Assembly: GCA_021795715.1 (NCBI GenBank)
Contig: JAJYPD010000011.1
Coordinates: forward strand, 1-59,796
DNA from: Pseudomonadota bacterium
GTDB lineage: Bacteria; Pseudomonadota; Gammaproteobacteria; Acidiferrobacterales; Acidiferrobacteraceae
Reading direction: 5' to 3'
DNA: 59,796 bases
The notes beneath the pieces were generated by a model. It made no database searches, had not been told where the DNA came from, and was given only the letters and a program-made list of their open reading frames with translations. Shown piece by piece: positions 26,519 to 35,586 of the stretch (the stretch's first letter is position 1; every line of letters begins with the position of its first letter). Made by a program: the position numbers and the translations under genes.

Positions 26519-27845
26519 CGAACAGCCTTTACTGAGGATCCTGTCACGCACGCTCGAGCGTGCCGGTTACGGTGTGGTGAGCGCAGACTCGGTGGAGGCA
26601 GCGCTTGCTCATGCCGCGCACCGCAGCTTCGACATCGTCATAACGGACTTGAAGATCCAGGAGGCTGATGACGGCCTGAAGGTGGCGCAGGGTGTGCGGG
26701 CGCTGCAGAGCAACATCGGTGTGTTGATCATCACCGCCTATGCGACCGTGCCTTCGGCGGTCGAGGCCATGCGCATGGGAGCGGACGACTACCTGATGAA
26801 GCCGGTTGAGACGGAGGAACTGCTGGTAAGAATCGCCGGTGTTCTCGAGCGGCGGCAGTTAAGGCGCGAAGTGCAGAAGTTGCGTTCCCGGCTGTGTGCG
26901 GACCGGGATGCCGGCGTGATCGGCGCGGAAACGGGGCTCAAGGCGATATTCGGCTCGCTGGATCGCGTGGCGCTGTCCGACCTGCCGGTGCTCGTCCAGG
27001 GGGAATCCGGTACCGGCAAGGAGCTGGTGGCCCGGGCTGTTCATGAGCACAGCAACCGTCAGGGCCGGGCATTCGTCGCCGTCAACTGCGCGGCAATGCC
27101 GGAGCACCTGCTCGAGAGTGAATTGTTCGGCCATGTTCAGGGCGCGTTTACCGGCGCCGACCGGGCCCGCCGGGGATTATTCGAAGAGGCCCACAACGGG
27201 ACGCTGTTCCTTGACGAAATCGGCGATATCTCGCCCGCACTCCAGGTGCGGCTGCTGCGTGTTCTTCAGGAGCAGGAGATCAGGCCGGTCGGTGCGAATG
27301 TCAATCGCAAGGTGGATGTCCGCGTCATTGCCGCCACCCATCATGACCTTGCCGCCCGGGTCCGGGACGGTGGTTTTCGTGATGATCTGTATTTCCGGCT
27401 CAATGTCCTGCCGCTGATGGTGCCGTCCCTGCGAAGCCGGCGCGACGACATTCCTGAGTTGACCGCCTATTTCGTCGAGCGCCATTGCAGCAAGGCCGGC
27501 CGTCCCGTGCCGCATCTGACGGCGGAGGCGATACGCAAACTGGCCGCCTATCAGTGGCCAGGTAACGTCCGGGAGTTGCGCAACGTCATCGAGCGCAGTC
27601 TCACCCTTGCCGCCGACACGGACGTCCTGGATGCTGCGGATATACGTCTCGATATCGGTGCGCACGAGGGCGACTGGGATGTCTTCCGGCACCTTCCAAG
27701 GCTCATGAGCCTGGCCGACCTCGAGCGGCATTACTTCTCCTATGTACTCGAATGTACCCAGGGCAATCAGGTAAAGGCTGCCGAAATTCTGCAGGTGGGC
27801 AAAAACACTGTCTGGCGACGGATGCGTGATCAACGGTCGCCGTGA
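26493..27845 (+). CDS. NtrC-family sigma54-dependent response regulator
   Basis: 450 residues from the GTG at 26493, which opens [11 protein letters not shown]. The receiver domain (1-120) has Asp8, Asp9, phospho-Asp52, Thr81 and Lys103. The AAA+ domain has Walker A GESGTGKE (170-177), the sigma54-contacting GAFTGA loop (217-222) and FLDEIGD. The last 45 residues form a Fis-type helix-turn-helix ([20 protein letters not shown]). It should therefore open sigma54 promoters after phosphorylation by the adjacent kinase. The two sigma54 promoters with paired palindromes at 20.3 and 21.5 kb are its natural target candidates. Confidence 0.93.
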   Translation: MTDILLVDDEQPLLRILSRTLERAGYGVVSADSVEAALAHAAHRSFDIVITDLKIQEADDGLKVAQGVRALQSNIGVLIITAYATVPSAVEAMRMGADDYLMKPVETEELLVRIAGVLERRQLRREVQKLRSRLCADRDAGVIGAETGLKAIFGSLDRVALSDLPVLVQGESGTGKELVARAVHEHSNRQGRAFVAVNCAAMPEHLLESELFGHVQGAFTGADRARRGLFEEAHNGTLFLDEIGDISPALQVRLLRVLQEQEIRPVGANVNRKVDVRVIAATHHDLAARVRDGGFRDDLYFRLNVLPLMVPSLRSRRDDIPELTAYFVERHCSKAGRPVPHLTAEAIRKLAAYQWPGNVRELRNVIERSLTLAADTDVLDAADIRLDIGAHEGDWDVFRHLPRLMSLADLERHYFSYVLECTQGNQVKAAEILQVGKNTVWRRMRDQRSP

Positions 27846-27991
27846 GGCATTCCCGATCCCGCGAGCGCCACTATTGCCAACGCCCTGATTCGCTCCCGCG
27901 CGAGGCCGCAGACGAGCGGGCGTCCCTGTTCTGCGCCGCCTATTGTCCTAGGACAGACAAGGAAGACCCGCATCTGAATTGGCATCACATT

Positions 27992-28026
27992 AAGACGGTC
28001 GGTATGGCAGGAAAAGCCGGTCTTTT
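27992..28026 (+). terminator. Possible terminator of the sensor operon
   Basis: AAGACGG pairs with CCGGTCTT (one bulged base) around an 18-base loop, followed by TTT, about 150 bases after the response-regulator stop. The large loop and bulge make it only a weak candidate. Confidence 0.3.
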
Positions 28027-28164
28027 TGCAGGCGCACCTAACCGATGGACACGCGTCCTGCATCCCCGCGGGCATAGAGGTGAATCAAGGTTTCGGATCT
28101 GTGAAAAATAACCCAGACAGTGTTCTGAAAGAGCAGTCCATGCAATGGCATGGCTCTGTGGGCA

Positions 28165-28330
28165 AAGGCGCGACACGAGAAGTTTGCGGCGATACGGCCG
28201 CTGATGAACGAAAGGCAGCGGATATTGGCTGCGGTCGGGGGCGGAGCTAAAGGCGCGGCGAGCCGCAATCGCCATTGCGCGGGACTTCATGCCGTACGAG
28301 GAACCGGGAAGCGGCTCCCAGACCATTTCG
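28165..28330 (+). pseudogene. ISAzo13-like transposase N-terminal remnant (second copy)
   Basis: The plus strand reads EKFAAIRPLMNERQRILAAV. After a frameshift near 28245 another frame continues RRAAIAIARDFMPYE, fitting the helix-turn-helix that follows in ISAzo13-type transposases. The DNA is a diverged copy of the reverse complement of 14775-14863. No catalytic domain or terminal repeats remain. Confidence 0.42.
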
Positions 28331-28486
28331 ATACACCACAAGCTACCATACCGTTGCGAATGTGCGGCACGAGCCCGATTGTAACGCGCACCGCCGCATT
28401 GGCGACCGGAAGCATCCATCCGTCGTGGAAGCCTATGGGCCGGCCCCGTTTCCCCCCAGCCGTCGCCTGCTGATCCGTATGGACCG

Positions 28487-29306
28487 TGGGGCGGAAACGG
28501 GCGCGTCTTCCTGCCAAAGCTCGGCTGGCGGCGCTACCGGAAGAGCCGGGATATATGCGGTGGGGTGAAAAACATCACCGTGTCCATGCGTGGTGGCAAA
28601 TGGTTCATCAGCATCCAGACCGAACGCGAGGTGGCCGATCCCGTCTATCCCGCCTCCCGCATCGTTGGCGTGGCTAGGGGTGTGGTAAATTGCGCCGCCC
28701 TGTCCACGGGCGAAATCATCGCCCCGATCGACGCGTTCAAGAAACACGCTCGACGCCTTGCGCGCTATCAGCGGGTAATGAGCCGCAAACAGAAGTTCTC
28801 AAAAGAACGGGACGAAGGCGAAAGCCCGCGTCCAGAAGCTCCACACCCGGATCGGCAACATCCGGCGCGACCATCTGCACCAACTCCGCACGACGCTCAG
28901 CCAAAACCACGCGGGCATCGTGATCGAGGGTTTGCGGGTACGGAATATGTCCAGGTCGGCGTCGGGGCCGGTTGAACAGCCGGGGAAAAACACCCGCGCC
29001 AAAATGGGGCTGAACCGCGCCGACCTCGATCAGGGATGGTTTGCGTTCCGCCGCCCGCTTTTGTACAAGCAGTCCTGGCGCGGCGGGATGGTCGTGGTGG
29101 TCGATCCACGGAGCACGAGCCGAACCTGTGCGGCGTGTGGGCATGTGGCGAAGGACAACCGCCCGACCCAATCCCGGTTCAAGTGCGTTGCCTGCGGCCA
29201 CACGGCTCACGTCGATGTGAATGCCGCACGCAACATACTGGCGGCAGGGCATGCCGTCATGGTCTGTGGAGGGGATGAGCCCCAACTGGCACCTCGGTGC
29301 CAGTAG
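28487..29306 (+). pseudogene. tnpB: IS200/IS605-family TnpB (OrfB), frameshifted and catalytically dead
   Basis: The first frame gives GRVFLPKLGWRRYRKSRDI, then KNITVSMRGGKWFISIQTE, then IVGVARGVVNCAALSTGE. A one-base insertion near 28805 shifts to the frame KARVQKLHTRIGNIRRDHLH, then HAGIVIEGL. The C-terminus has the zinc finger CAACGHVAKDN and KCVACGH and the final HVDVNAARNIL. The RuvC-I Asp expected in GVDRGV is Ala here (GVARGV). The N-terminal third is missing. TnpB proteins are RNA-guided nucleases ancestral to Cas12; this copy cannot cut. Confidence 0.85.
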
Positions 29307-29412
29307 GGCAGCCCCGGCGAAGCAGGAGCCCGCTGAAGGGACTTAGTGCGGTCATGCGCTGCACCGAGCGCCGTAGGAATCCCTGTCCTTCAGGGCGGGG
29401 AGGATGTCAAGA
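29286..29412 (+). ncRNA. TnpB right end / omega-RNA-like scaffold
   Basis: A perfect hairpin CTGGCACC-TC-GGTGCCAG (29286-29303) overlaps the end of tnpB. About 75 bases on, a stem CCCTGTCC-TTCA-GGGCGGGG (29381-29400) is followed by AGGATGTCAA. This is the usual IS605-type right end where the guide (omega) RNA scaffold stops and the guide begins. The first stem has one G-U replacement relative to common versions. Whether it is still transcribed is unknown. Confidence 0.5.
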
Positions 29413-29413
29413 A

Positions 29414-29620
29414 CTATGGCGCCATCCCATCGTCAATCTCATTGCTGGGACGAAAACTCAGGCTGGCCTTACCGTCAAAGCGCGCCTCGATCGCAAGATA
29501 TACAAACGCGGAATCAAGGTTTCGTTCCGGCGCAAGAGACGCAGACTCTCGAACTCCATCCCAAGAAATCGTAACAATACCTACTGAGATTCTCTTTACA
29601 GATTGGCTCTTGGTAAACTC
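29414..29620 (-). pseudogene. Orphan open frame between ssb and the TnpB right end
   Basis: Reading on from the ssb stop in the same frame, 68 codons stay open and end in TAG two bases from the TnpB right end. The peptide is balanced and protein-like (ISVGIVTISWDGVRESASLA, then FVYLAIEARFDGKASLSF). It has no ATG, GTG or TTG start with a ribosome site. It could be a gene truncated by the insertion, or chance. No family recognised. Confidence 0.35.
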
Positions 29621-30094
29621 TCAAAACGGAATATCGTCGTCGAAGTCGTCGCCACTCTTGGTGCCTGCTGCCGGCGCATCCCGCCGCGTGGCGGCCGGGG
29701 GAGCGGATGGTTCGTAGCCCATATCGGGCGCGTTCTCCGCGGTGCCGCCGGCCCCACCGCGGCCACCCAGCATCTGCAGTTCGTTGCCGACGATTTCGGT
29801 GGTGTAGCGGTCATGACCGTCCTTGTCCTGCCACTTGCGTGTTTGCAGGCGCCCCTCGACGTAGATCTGGGCCCCCTTCTTCAGGTATTCCTGGGCGATC
29901 TCCGCAAGTTTGCCGAAGAGTACAACCCGGTGCCATTCGGTGCGTTCCTGCCGCTCACCGGTGTTCCGGTCCTTCCACGATTCGGCCGTGGCGACACTCA
30001 GGTTGGCCACCGCGCCACCGCCGGGCGAGTAGCGGATCTCGGGATCCTTGCCGAGATTGCCTACCAGAATAACCTTGTTGATCCCTCGTGCCAT
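29621..30094 (-). CDS. ssb: Single-stranded DNA-binding protein
   Basis: 157 residues from the ATG at 30094 (GAGGA ten bases upstream). The OB fold starts [20 protein letters not shown] and includes TERTEWHRV-like [20 protein letters not shown] and [19 protein letters not shown] Gly/Pro/Ala linker leads to the acidic tip DDFDDDIPF, which recruits repair and replication proteins. It is adjacent to the MFS-uvrA divergent pair, as in many gammaproteobacteria. I see no LexA-type box. Confidence 0.96.
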   Translation of the reverse strand: MARGINKVILVGNLGKDPEIRYSPGGGAVANLSVATAESWKDRNTGERQERTEWHRVVLFGKLAEIAQEYLKKGAQIYVEGRLQTRKWQDKDGHDRYTTEIVGNELQMLGGRGGAGGTAENAPDMGYEPSAPPAATRRDAPAAGTKSGDDFDDDIPF

Positions 30095-30222
30095 ATAAAG
30101 TTGTCCTCGCCGGTGTCGATTCTGGATCCACAGCGTCTGGAGCCGATCACCTAGTCTAGACGTTTGCCGGAAGGGGCGAAAGTCGCCCCCCACCCTGCGC
30201 TCTCCTGGGCGGCCGTCGTTGA

Positions 30223-31596
30223 TCAGGCGGTGAACGGCCGGATCGTGGTGTCCGCGAAAATCTTCGGGTCGATTTTGAGATAGGCAAGTCCCTCGTCGGG
30301 CACCACGACAACCTCGATGACCCCGGGCAGGGTGGAGAGATCATGCACGATGTCCGCCGATCGTGCCCGTTCGCGGCTAAGTCGGATTTGCCGGCTTTCG
30401 AGCAGTGTCGGTTCGGGGGCCAGGAATGCCAGGCCCATCCAGATGAGAGTAACGATGAGCGAAGCGGCGAAGACCGCCTCGGCGCCGAAGCCCTGAGCCA
30501 GGGCGCCCCCCAGGAAACCACCGAGAAAGGCCCCTGAAAACTGGGAGGTGCTGTAGACGCCGATGGCGGCCCCTTTGCTGTGGCCTGGCACCAGGCGGGA
30601 AATCAGCGACGGAAACACGGACTCCAGGAGACTAAAACCCGTAAAGAAGAGCCACATGCCGACGGCAAGCGCAATCGTGTGGTTGTGGCCGGCCGCATAG
30701 GCGCATTCAGCCAGCACCAGCAACCCCACGGCACCGAAAATGACTTTCTTCGGTGCGCGGTGGCCGAGGTGGATGAAGGGGCCCATGGTCAGGAACGCCG
30801 CACCGATGACCGGCAAATAGATTTCCCACTGGCGCGCGAGCGGGATTCCCGTGGTGGCGACCAGCGTACCGGGCAGCACGACGAACAGCGCCGTCAGGGT
30901 CATGTGCAGGAAAAAGATGCCTGCGTCGAGCGGCCACAGGCGGCGGTCGCGGATGATATCGCGCAGCTCCGCCGAAGGCTCGAACGTAAGCGGACGCTCC
31001 GGGTTCGGCACCTTCCACCACAGGAGGCCGATGGCGATCACCGCGAGCACTGCGGTGAGCTGGAATATGCCGGGCACGCCAAGCGATCCCTGGAGCACGG
31101 GACTCAGCACCATCGACAGCGAGAACGCCCCGCCGATGGTGACGCCGATGACGGCCATCGCCTTGGTGCGCTGGCTTTCGCGTGTGAGATCGGCGGTCAG
31201 CGCCATGGTCGCCGCCGAAATCGCACCGGCTCCCTGGATCGCGCGGCCGAGAACGAGGCCCCAGATGCCATGCGAGACGCCGGCCACGAAGCTGCCGATG
31301 GCAAATACCACGAGTCCGGTCGTCATCACCGCCTTGCGCCCGAAAACATCGGACGCCATGCCCGACGGGATCTGCAGCATCGCCTGGGTCAGTCCGTATA
31401 TGCCAAGCGCAAGCCCAACCAGGATTGGCGCGTGCGGTGCCAGTGTCGCGGCGTAGGGCGCGAAAACGGGGAACACGAGAAACAGTCCGAAGATGCGAAA
31501 GCCGTAGATGCTGGCCAAAACCGCAACCGAGCGCCGCTCAAGCGGCGTCATGGGTGCCGAAGAAGCCGGGCCGGGGGTGATCGTGCGCTTGGTCAT
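30223..31596 (-). CDS. MFS transporter with C-terminal YAM-like domain (YajR-like)
   Basis: 457 residues from the ATG at 31596. Twelve spans are apparent; the MFS motif A is [16 protein letters not shown]. After span 12 a small soluble ferredoxin-like domain follows ([20 protein letters not shown], then [10 protein letters not shown]), as in E. coli YajR, which has a C-terminal YAM domain. The exported compound is unknown. It is divergent from uvrA over 60 bp, a common ssb-MFS-uvrA neighbourhood. Confidence 0.85.
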   Translation of the reverse strand: MTKRTITPGPASSAPMTPLERRSVAVLASIYGFRIFGLFLVFPVFAPYAATLAPHAPILVGLALGIYGLTQAMLQIPSGMASDVFGRKAVMTTGLVVFAIGSFVAGVSHGIWGLVLGRAIQGAGAISAATMALTADLTRESQRTKAMAVIGVTIGGAFSLSMVLSPVLQGSLGVPGIFQLTAVLAVIAIGLLWWKVPNPERPLTFEPSAELRDIIRDRRLWPLDAGIFFLHMTLTALFVVLPGTLVATTGIPLARQWEIYLPVIGAAFLTMGPFIHLGHRAPKKVIFGAVGLLVLAECAYAAGHNHTIALAVGMWLFFTGFSLLESVFPSLISRLVPGHSKGAAIGVYSTSQFSGAFLGGFLGGALAQGFGAEAVFAASLIVTLIWMGLAFLAPEPTLLESRQIRLSRERARSADIVHDLSTLPGVIEVVVVPDEGLAYLKIDPKIFADTTIRPFTA

Positions 31597-31656
31597 GATT
31601 TTGCCTTGAATCGAGGTGGGTCGTATAGTAACCAATTTGATTCGGGCACGAAAAGC

Positions 31657-34500
31657 ATGGATCTGATCCGGCTGCGCGGCGTGCGTACGCATAACCTGAA
31701 GAATCTTGACCTGGATCTGCCCCGGGATCGCCTGATCGTGATCACGGGCCTTTCCGGTTCCGGGAAATCGTCACTCGCCTTTGATACGCTCTACGCCGAA
31801 GGGCAGCGCCGCTACGTCGAATCGTTGTCGGCGTACGCGCGGCAGTTTCTGTCGCTGATGGCAAAACCTGACGTGGACCTGATCGAGGGTCTGTCGCCGG
31901 CGATCTCCATCGAGCAGAAAAGCACCTCGCACAATCCGCGATCGACGGTCGGCACGGTCACGGAGATCTACGATTATCTGCGCCTGCTGTTTGCCCGTGT
32001 CGGTGAGCCGCGCTGCCCGGTGCACGGCACGACATTGAATGCAAAGACGGTGACGCAGATGGTCGACGAGGCGCTTGCGCTGCCGCCTGGGACCAAGGCG
32101 ATGGTACTGGCGCCGGTGATTTCCGGCCGCAAGGGCGAAGCGACGGCCAAGCTCGATGAACTGCGCGCAAAGGGCTATGTGCGCGCGCGCATCGATGGCG
32201 AGGTGGTGGATCTCGCCGCCGCTCCCTTGCTGGCGAAGAACCAGAAGCACACCATCGAGGCGGTCGTCGACCGTCTGGTGCTGCGCCCGGGCCAGGAGGC
32301 GCGGCTGGCAGAATCCTTCGAGAACGCCCTGAATGTATCCGAGGGGCTGGTCGGTCTTGCCGTGTTGAACGATGAGGGCAAGCCCGTGTCCGAGACTTTG
32401 TTCTCGGCGCGCTACGCCTGTCCGCAATGTGGCTACAGTCTGGCGGAGCTTGAGCCGCGTATTTTTTCATTCAACAATCCGGCCGGTGCCTGCCCGGAGT
32501 GCGACGGCCTGGGTGTGCGTCAGTTCTTTGATCCGGACCGGCTGGTGCAGGACCCCACCCTGAGTCTGCCGGCTGGTGCCATCCGCGGATGGGACCGGCG
32601 CAATCCGTTTTATTTCCAGATGCTTGAGGGGCTCGCCAGGCACTATGACTTTGACATCGAAACGCCATTTGGGCACCTCGGCAAGAAGATCCGCGATGTG
32701 ATCCTCTATGGCAGCGGCGGCGAGCCCATTACCTTTTCATACAGTGACCATGGGCGCCGTCACCGGCGCAAGCATCCATTCGAAGGTGTGATTCCCAACA
32801 TGGAACGGCGTTACCGGGAGACGGAGTCGGCGGGCGTGCGCGACGAACTGTCCCGGTTCATCGGTTCGCGTCCCTGTACGGCCTGCGCCGGCAGCCGCCT
32901 GAAGATCGAGGCGCGCCATGTGTTCATCGAGGACCGGGCGATCCATCAGGTAACGGAGTTGCCGATCCAGGAGGCGCATGCGTTTTTCAGCCAGCTCCTG
33001 CTTGAGGGGCAGCGCGGCGTCATTGCCGCCAAGATCGTGCACGAGATCACAGAGCGCCTGAAGTTTCTTATCAACGTCGGTCTCGACTATCTGACGCTGG
33101 CCCGTTCGGCGGAGACTTTGTCGGGTGGCGAGGCGCAGCGCATCCGGCTCGCCTCGCAGATCGGTGCGGGCCTGGTCGGGGTCATGTATGTGCTCGATGA
33201 ACCCTCCATCGGTCTGCACCAGCGTGACAACGGCCGCCTGCTCGCCACCCTCGAGGCGCTGCGCGATCTCGGCAATACCGTGATCGTCGTCGAACACGAC
33301 GAAGAGGCGATCCGCGCCGCCGACCACATCGTCGATGTGGGACCAGGCGCTGGTGTCCACGGCGGGCGCATTGTGGCCGAAGGCACGCCCGAACAGATCA
33401 TGGCCAACCGGGATTCGCTCACCGGCCGCTACCTGGTCGGCGAGGAGACCATTCCTGTGCCGGAGGTGCGCCGGACGGGCAATGCCTTCCTGTCAATCAA
33501 GGGCGCGCGCGGACACAACCTGCAGGACGTGGACGTCAAGATTCCGGTCGGCACGCTCACCTGTGTCACCGGTGTGTCGGGTTCCGGCAAGTCGACACTC
33601 GTCAATGACACGCTCTATCCGGCCGCCGCCAACGCGCTGAACGCGGCGCGGCGCGAGGTGGCGCCACACCGTGCCATCGAGGGGCTCGAGCATTTCGACA
33701 AGGTGGTCGACATCGACCAGAGTCCGATCGGCCGCACACCGCGCTCCAACCCGGCGACGTATACCGGACTTTTTACGCCGTTGCGGGAGCTGTTTGCGGC
33801 GACGGCCGAAGCCCGTGAGCGCGGCTTCGGTCCCGGGCGTTTTTCCTTCAACGTGCGCGGCGGCCGCTGCGAGGCTTGCGAGGGCGACGGTCTTGTCAAG
33901 GTGGAGATGCACTTTCTGCCGGACATGTATGTGGCCTGTGATGTCTGCAAGGGCATGCGCTACAACCGCGAGACGCTCGAAGTGCACTACAAGGGCAAGA
34001 CCATCCACGACACCCTGCAGATGACCGTGGAGGAGGCGCTGGACTTCTTCCAGGCGATGCCCGCCATACGGCGCAAGCTCGAGACGCTGACCGACGTGGG
34101 GTTGAGCTATCTGACGCTGGGCCAGTCGGCCACCACGCTGTCGGGGGGCGAGGCGCAGCGCATCAAGCTTGCGCGCGAGCTGTCGAAGCGTGATACCGGG
34201 CGGACCCTGTATATTCTGGATGAACCGACCACGGGTCTGCACTTCCATGACATCCGCCAGTTGCTGCATGTGCTGCACACATTGACAGATCGCGGTAACA
34301 CCGTCGTCGTCATCGAGCACAACCTCGATGTCATCAAGACCGCGGATTACCTGGTCGATCTCGGGCCGGAAGGCGGCAGCGGCGGCGGTCGCGTCATGGC
34401 GGCCGGTACTCCGGAGGACATCGCGCGCCACCCGGCATCCCACACCGGCCGCTATCTCCGTGACATCCTCGCCAAGGAGGCCAGGCGGCGTCAGGCGTGA
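31657..34500 (+). CDS. uvrA: Excinuclease ABC subunit A
   Basis: 947 residues, the normal UvrA size. The two ABC modules have Walker [17 protein letters not shown] and [16 protein letters not shown], and two LSGGEAQRI signatures. Zinc modules are CPQCGY...CPECDGLG and CEACEGDG...CDVCKGMRY. UvrA finds bulky DNA damage and loads UvrB. The ATG at 31657 gives [20 protein letters not shown]; the frame is open to 30580 only as a shadow of the MFS gene. It ends tail-to-tail with the next gene, overlapping by 10 bp. Confidence 0.98.
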   Translation: MDLIRLRGVRTHNLKNLDLDLPRDRLIVITGLSGSGKSSLAFDTLYAEGQRRYVESLSAYARQFLSLMAKPDVDLIEGLSPAISIEQKSTSHNPRSTVGTVTEIYDYLRLLFARVGEPRCPVHGTTLNAKTVTQMVDEALALPPGTKAMVLAPVISGRKGEATAKLDELRAKGYVRARIDGEVVDLAAAPLLAKNQKHTIEAVVDRLVLRPGQEARLAESFENALNVSEGLVGLAVLNDEGKPVSETLFSARYACPQCGYSLAELEPRIFSFNNPAGACPECDGLGVRQFFDPDRLVQDPTLSLPAGAIRGWDRRNPFYFQMLEGLARHYDFDIETPFGHLGKKIRDVILYGSGGEPITFSYSDHGRRHRRKHPFEGVIPNMERRYRETESAGVRDELSRFIGSRPCTACAGSRLKIEARHVFIEDRAIHQVTELPIQEAHAFFSQLLLEGQRGVIAAKIVHEITERLKFLINVGLDYLTLARSAETLSGGEAQRIRLASQIGAGLVGVMYVLDEPSIGLHQRDNGRLLATLEALRDLGNTVIVVEHDEEAIRAADHIVDVGPGAGVHGGRIVAEGTPEQIMANRDSLTGRYLVGEETIPVPEVRRTGNAFLSIKGARGHNLQDVDVKIPVGTLTCVTGVSGSGKSTLVNDTLYPAAANALNAARREVAPHRAIEGLEHFDKVVDIDQSPIGRTPRSNPATYTGLFTPLRELFAATAEARERGFGPGRFSFNVRGGRCEACEGDGLVKVEMHFLPDMYVACDVCKGMRYNRETLEVHYKGKTIHDTLQMTVEEALDFFQAMPAIRRKLETLTDVGLSYLTLGQSATTLSGGEAQRIKLARELSKRDTGRTLYILDEPTTGLHFHDIRQLLHVLHTLTDRGNTVVVIEHNLDVIKTADYLVDLGPEGGSGGGRVMAAGTPEDIARHPASHTGRYLRDILAKEARRRQA

Positions 34501-35204
34501 GGCGTGACCGGGTCGCCCACCGCCAATCCGAGCCGGTCTGCGGCGCTCGCCGAATTGGCGGCGATCTCCCATAAGCCGTTGCTGTTGGCATAGAAGAACG
34601 GTTCACCGTGCGGGCGGTCGCTGAAGGTGCGTGCCGGAGCCAGATTCGTGCCGCGGATCGTGAGGCCGGAGAGCGGCGTGTCGGCGCGCAGGCCCGTGAG
34701 GGCATTGCCATAATGATCGATGTAGACGATCTCGGCGAGATCGTCTGGCCATGCGGACTTGCGTGACAACGGCCATGGTTGCCAGGGTGGGGTGGCGCCC
34801 GTGGCCAGCCGCGCGGCCGCCGGCGCAAAGACATCGCGCCCGTGAAAGGTGGCCGCGGCCGCCGGCAAGACGGCGAGCCGCGCACACTGGTGCACCGGAT
34901 AGCGCCGTGCTATGAGCTCGAACAGTCCGTTGTCCGGCCCCACGAAGTGGCGTCCGCCGGCATCCAGCCAGATGCCTTCGCGCGCGCCACCCACGCCCGG
35001 GTCGACCACGGCGACGACGATGGTCCCAGGTGGCAGGTTCCGGCAATAGGCCGGCACCAGATAGGCGGCGCGCTGCACGGCAAACGCGGGCAGGTTGTGC
35101 CACAAATCGATGACGGGGACGCCGGGGGCCTCGCGCGCAAGCCGCACGTGCAGCTGGCCCACGTAGGGGTCGGTCAGGCCAAAGTCCGTCAACAAGACGA
35201 TCAT
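34491..35204 (-). CDS. S-adenosyl-L-methionine hydroxide adenosyltransferase (DUF62)
   Basis: 237 residues starting [19 protein letters not shown]. The conserved blocks are [29 protein letters not shown] and [15 protein letters not shown]. Family members hydrolyse SAM to adenosine and methionine, related in fold to fluorinase and chlorinase. Length (about 240-270) is normal. The physiological purpose in bacteria is not settled. The start ATG at 35204 lacks a strong ribosome site. Confidence 0.87.
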   Translation of the reverse strand: MIVLLTDFGLTDPYVGQLHVRLAREAPGVPVIDLWHNLPAFAVQRAAYLVPAYCRNLPPGTIVVAVVDPGVGGAREGIWLDAGGRHFVGPDNGLFELIARRYPVHQCARLAVLPAAAATFHGRDVFAPAAARLATGATPPWQPWPLSRKSAWPDDLAEIVYIDHYGNALTGLRADTPLSGLTIRGTNLAPARTFSDRPHGEPFFYANSNGLWEIAANSASAADRLGLAVGDPVTPHA

Positions 35205-35315
35205 GAAGCGGCACCGGTCGGGTCGGGGGCGATCACCCCATTTTGCCGTCCGGACCAAGCGGGGTCCATGGGGCCTACGGCGGGCCGGTCCTTGACAAGG
35301 GCGCGGTGCCAGCCG

Positions 35316-35399
35316 ATGATGCCCCTCATGCTCACACGCCTCCTTCTCTTCGTGGTTTCCGCGCGGTCCATGCGACTGCGTCGCCTCGCGCGCTCCTGA
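35316..35399 (+). CDS. Putative leucine-rich leader peptide of leuA
   Basis: A 27-codon frame, MMPLMLTRLLLFVVSARSM then RLRRLARS, with six Leu and three consecutive Leu codons (CTC CTT CTC) followed by Phe-Val-Val. Branched-chain control codons in a short peptide before leuA are typical of leucine attenuators. TTGACA at 35292-35297 could be its -35 box. If that promoter is right, translation might start at the ATG at 35328 rather than 35316. Confidence 0.45.
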   Translation: MMPLMLTRLLLFVVSARSMRLRRLARS

Positions 35400-35404
35400 T
35401 TGTT

Positions 35405-35578
35405 GCGGGCTTTTGCCCGTCTCTGCGGTTTTTGTTCGTTTTTTCTTCTTTGCATGGGTTTTGGGGTTACGGGCGATGGACAGGATCATGCTTCGACTGT
35501 GCTGCAGCAGCCAGGCCTAGAGCACGTGGCCGCCTGGCTGCTTTGACTGGTCACATCGTGTCTTTCATCGCAGCCAGG
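35405..35578 (+). promoter_or_regulatory. leuA leader with alternative RNA hairpins
   Basis: A short stem GCGGGC-TTTT-GCCCGT (35405-35420) followed by T-rich sequence lies just after the leader-peptide stop. Further on, arm A GCAGCCAGGC (35507-35516) pairs with arm B GCCTGGCTGC (35532-35541). Arm B can instead pair with arm C GCAGCCAGG (35570-35578), which covers the leuA AGGAG ribosome site. The two pairings exclude each other. Confidence 0.5.
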
Positions 35579-35586
35579 AGCTACCC

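Larger units (their letters stand above)
27846..28486. other. Stretch with insertion-sequence debris
   Basis: About 640 bases after the activator gene. The first 240 hold nothing recognisable apart from a possible terminator. From about 28150 a transposase-like fragment is visible (see separate entry), and a TnpB remnant follows from 28487. Confidence 0.5.

Noticed and set aside
30580-31656. Upstream extension of the uvrA frame
   Set aside because: It is a shadow of the MFS gene on the other strand; the UvrA family start [13 protein letters not shown] is at 31657.
31597-31656. A LexA/SOS box shared by the uvrA promoter region
   Set aside because: No CTG-N10-CAG pattern is present in the 60-bp divergent gap, nor before ssb.
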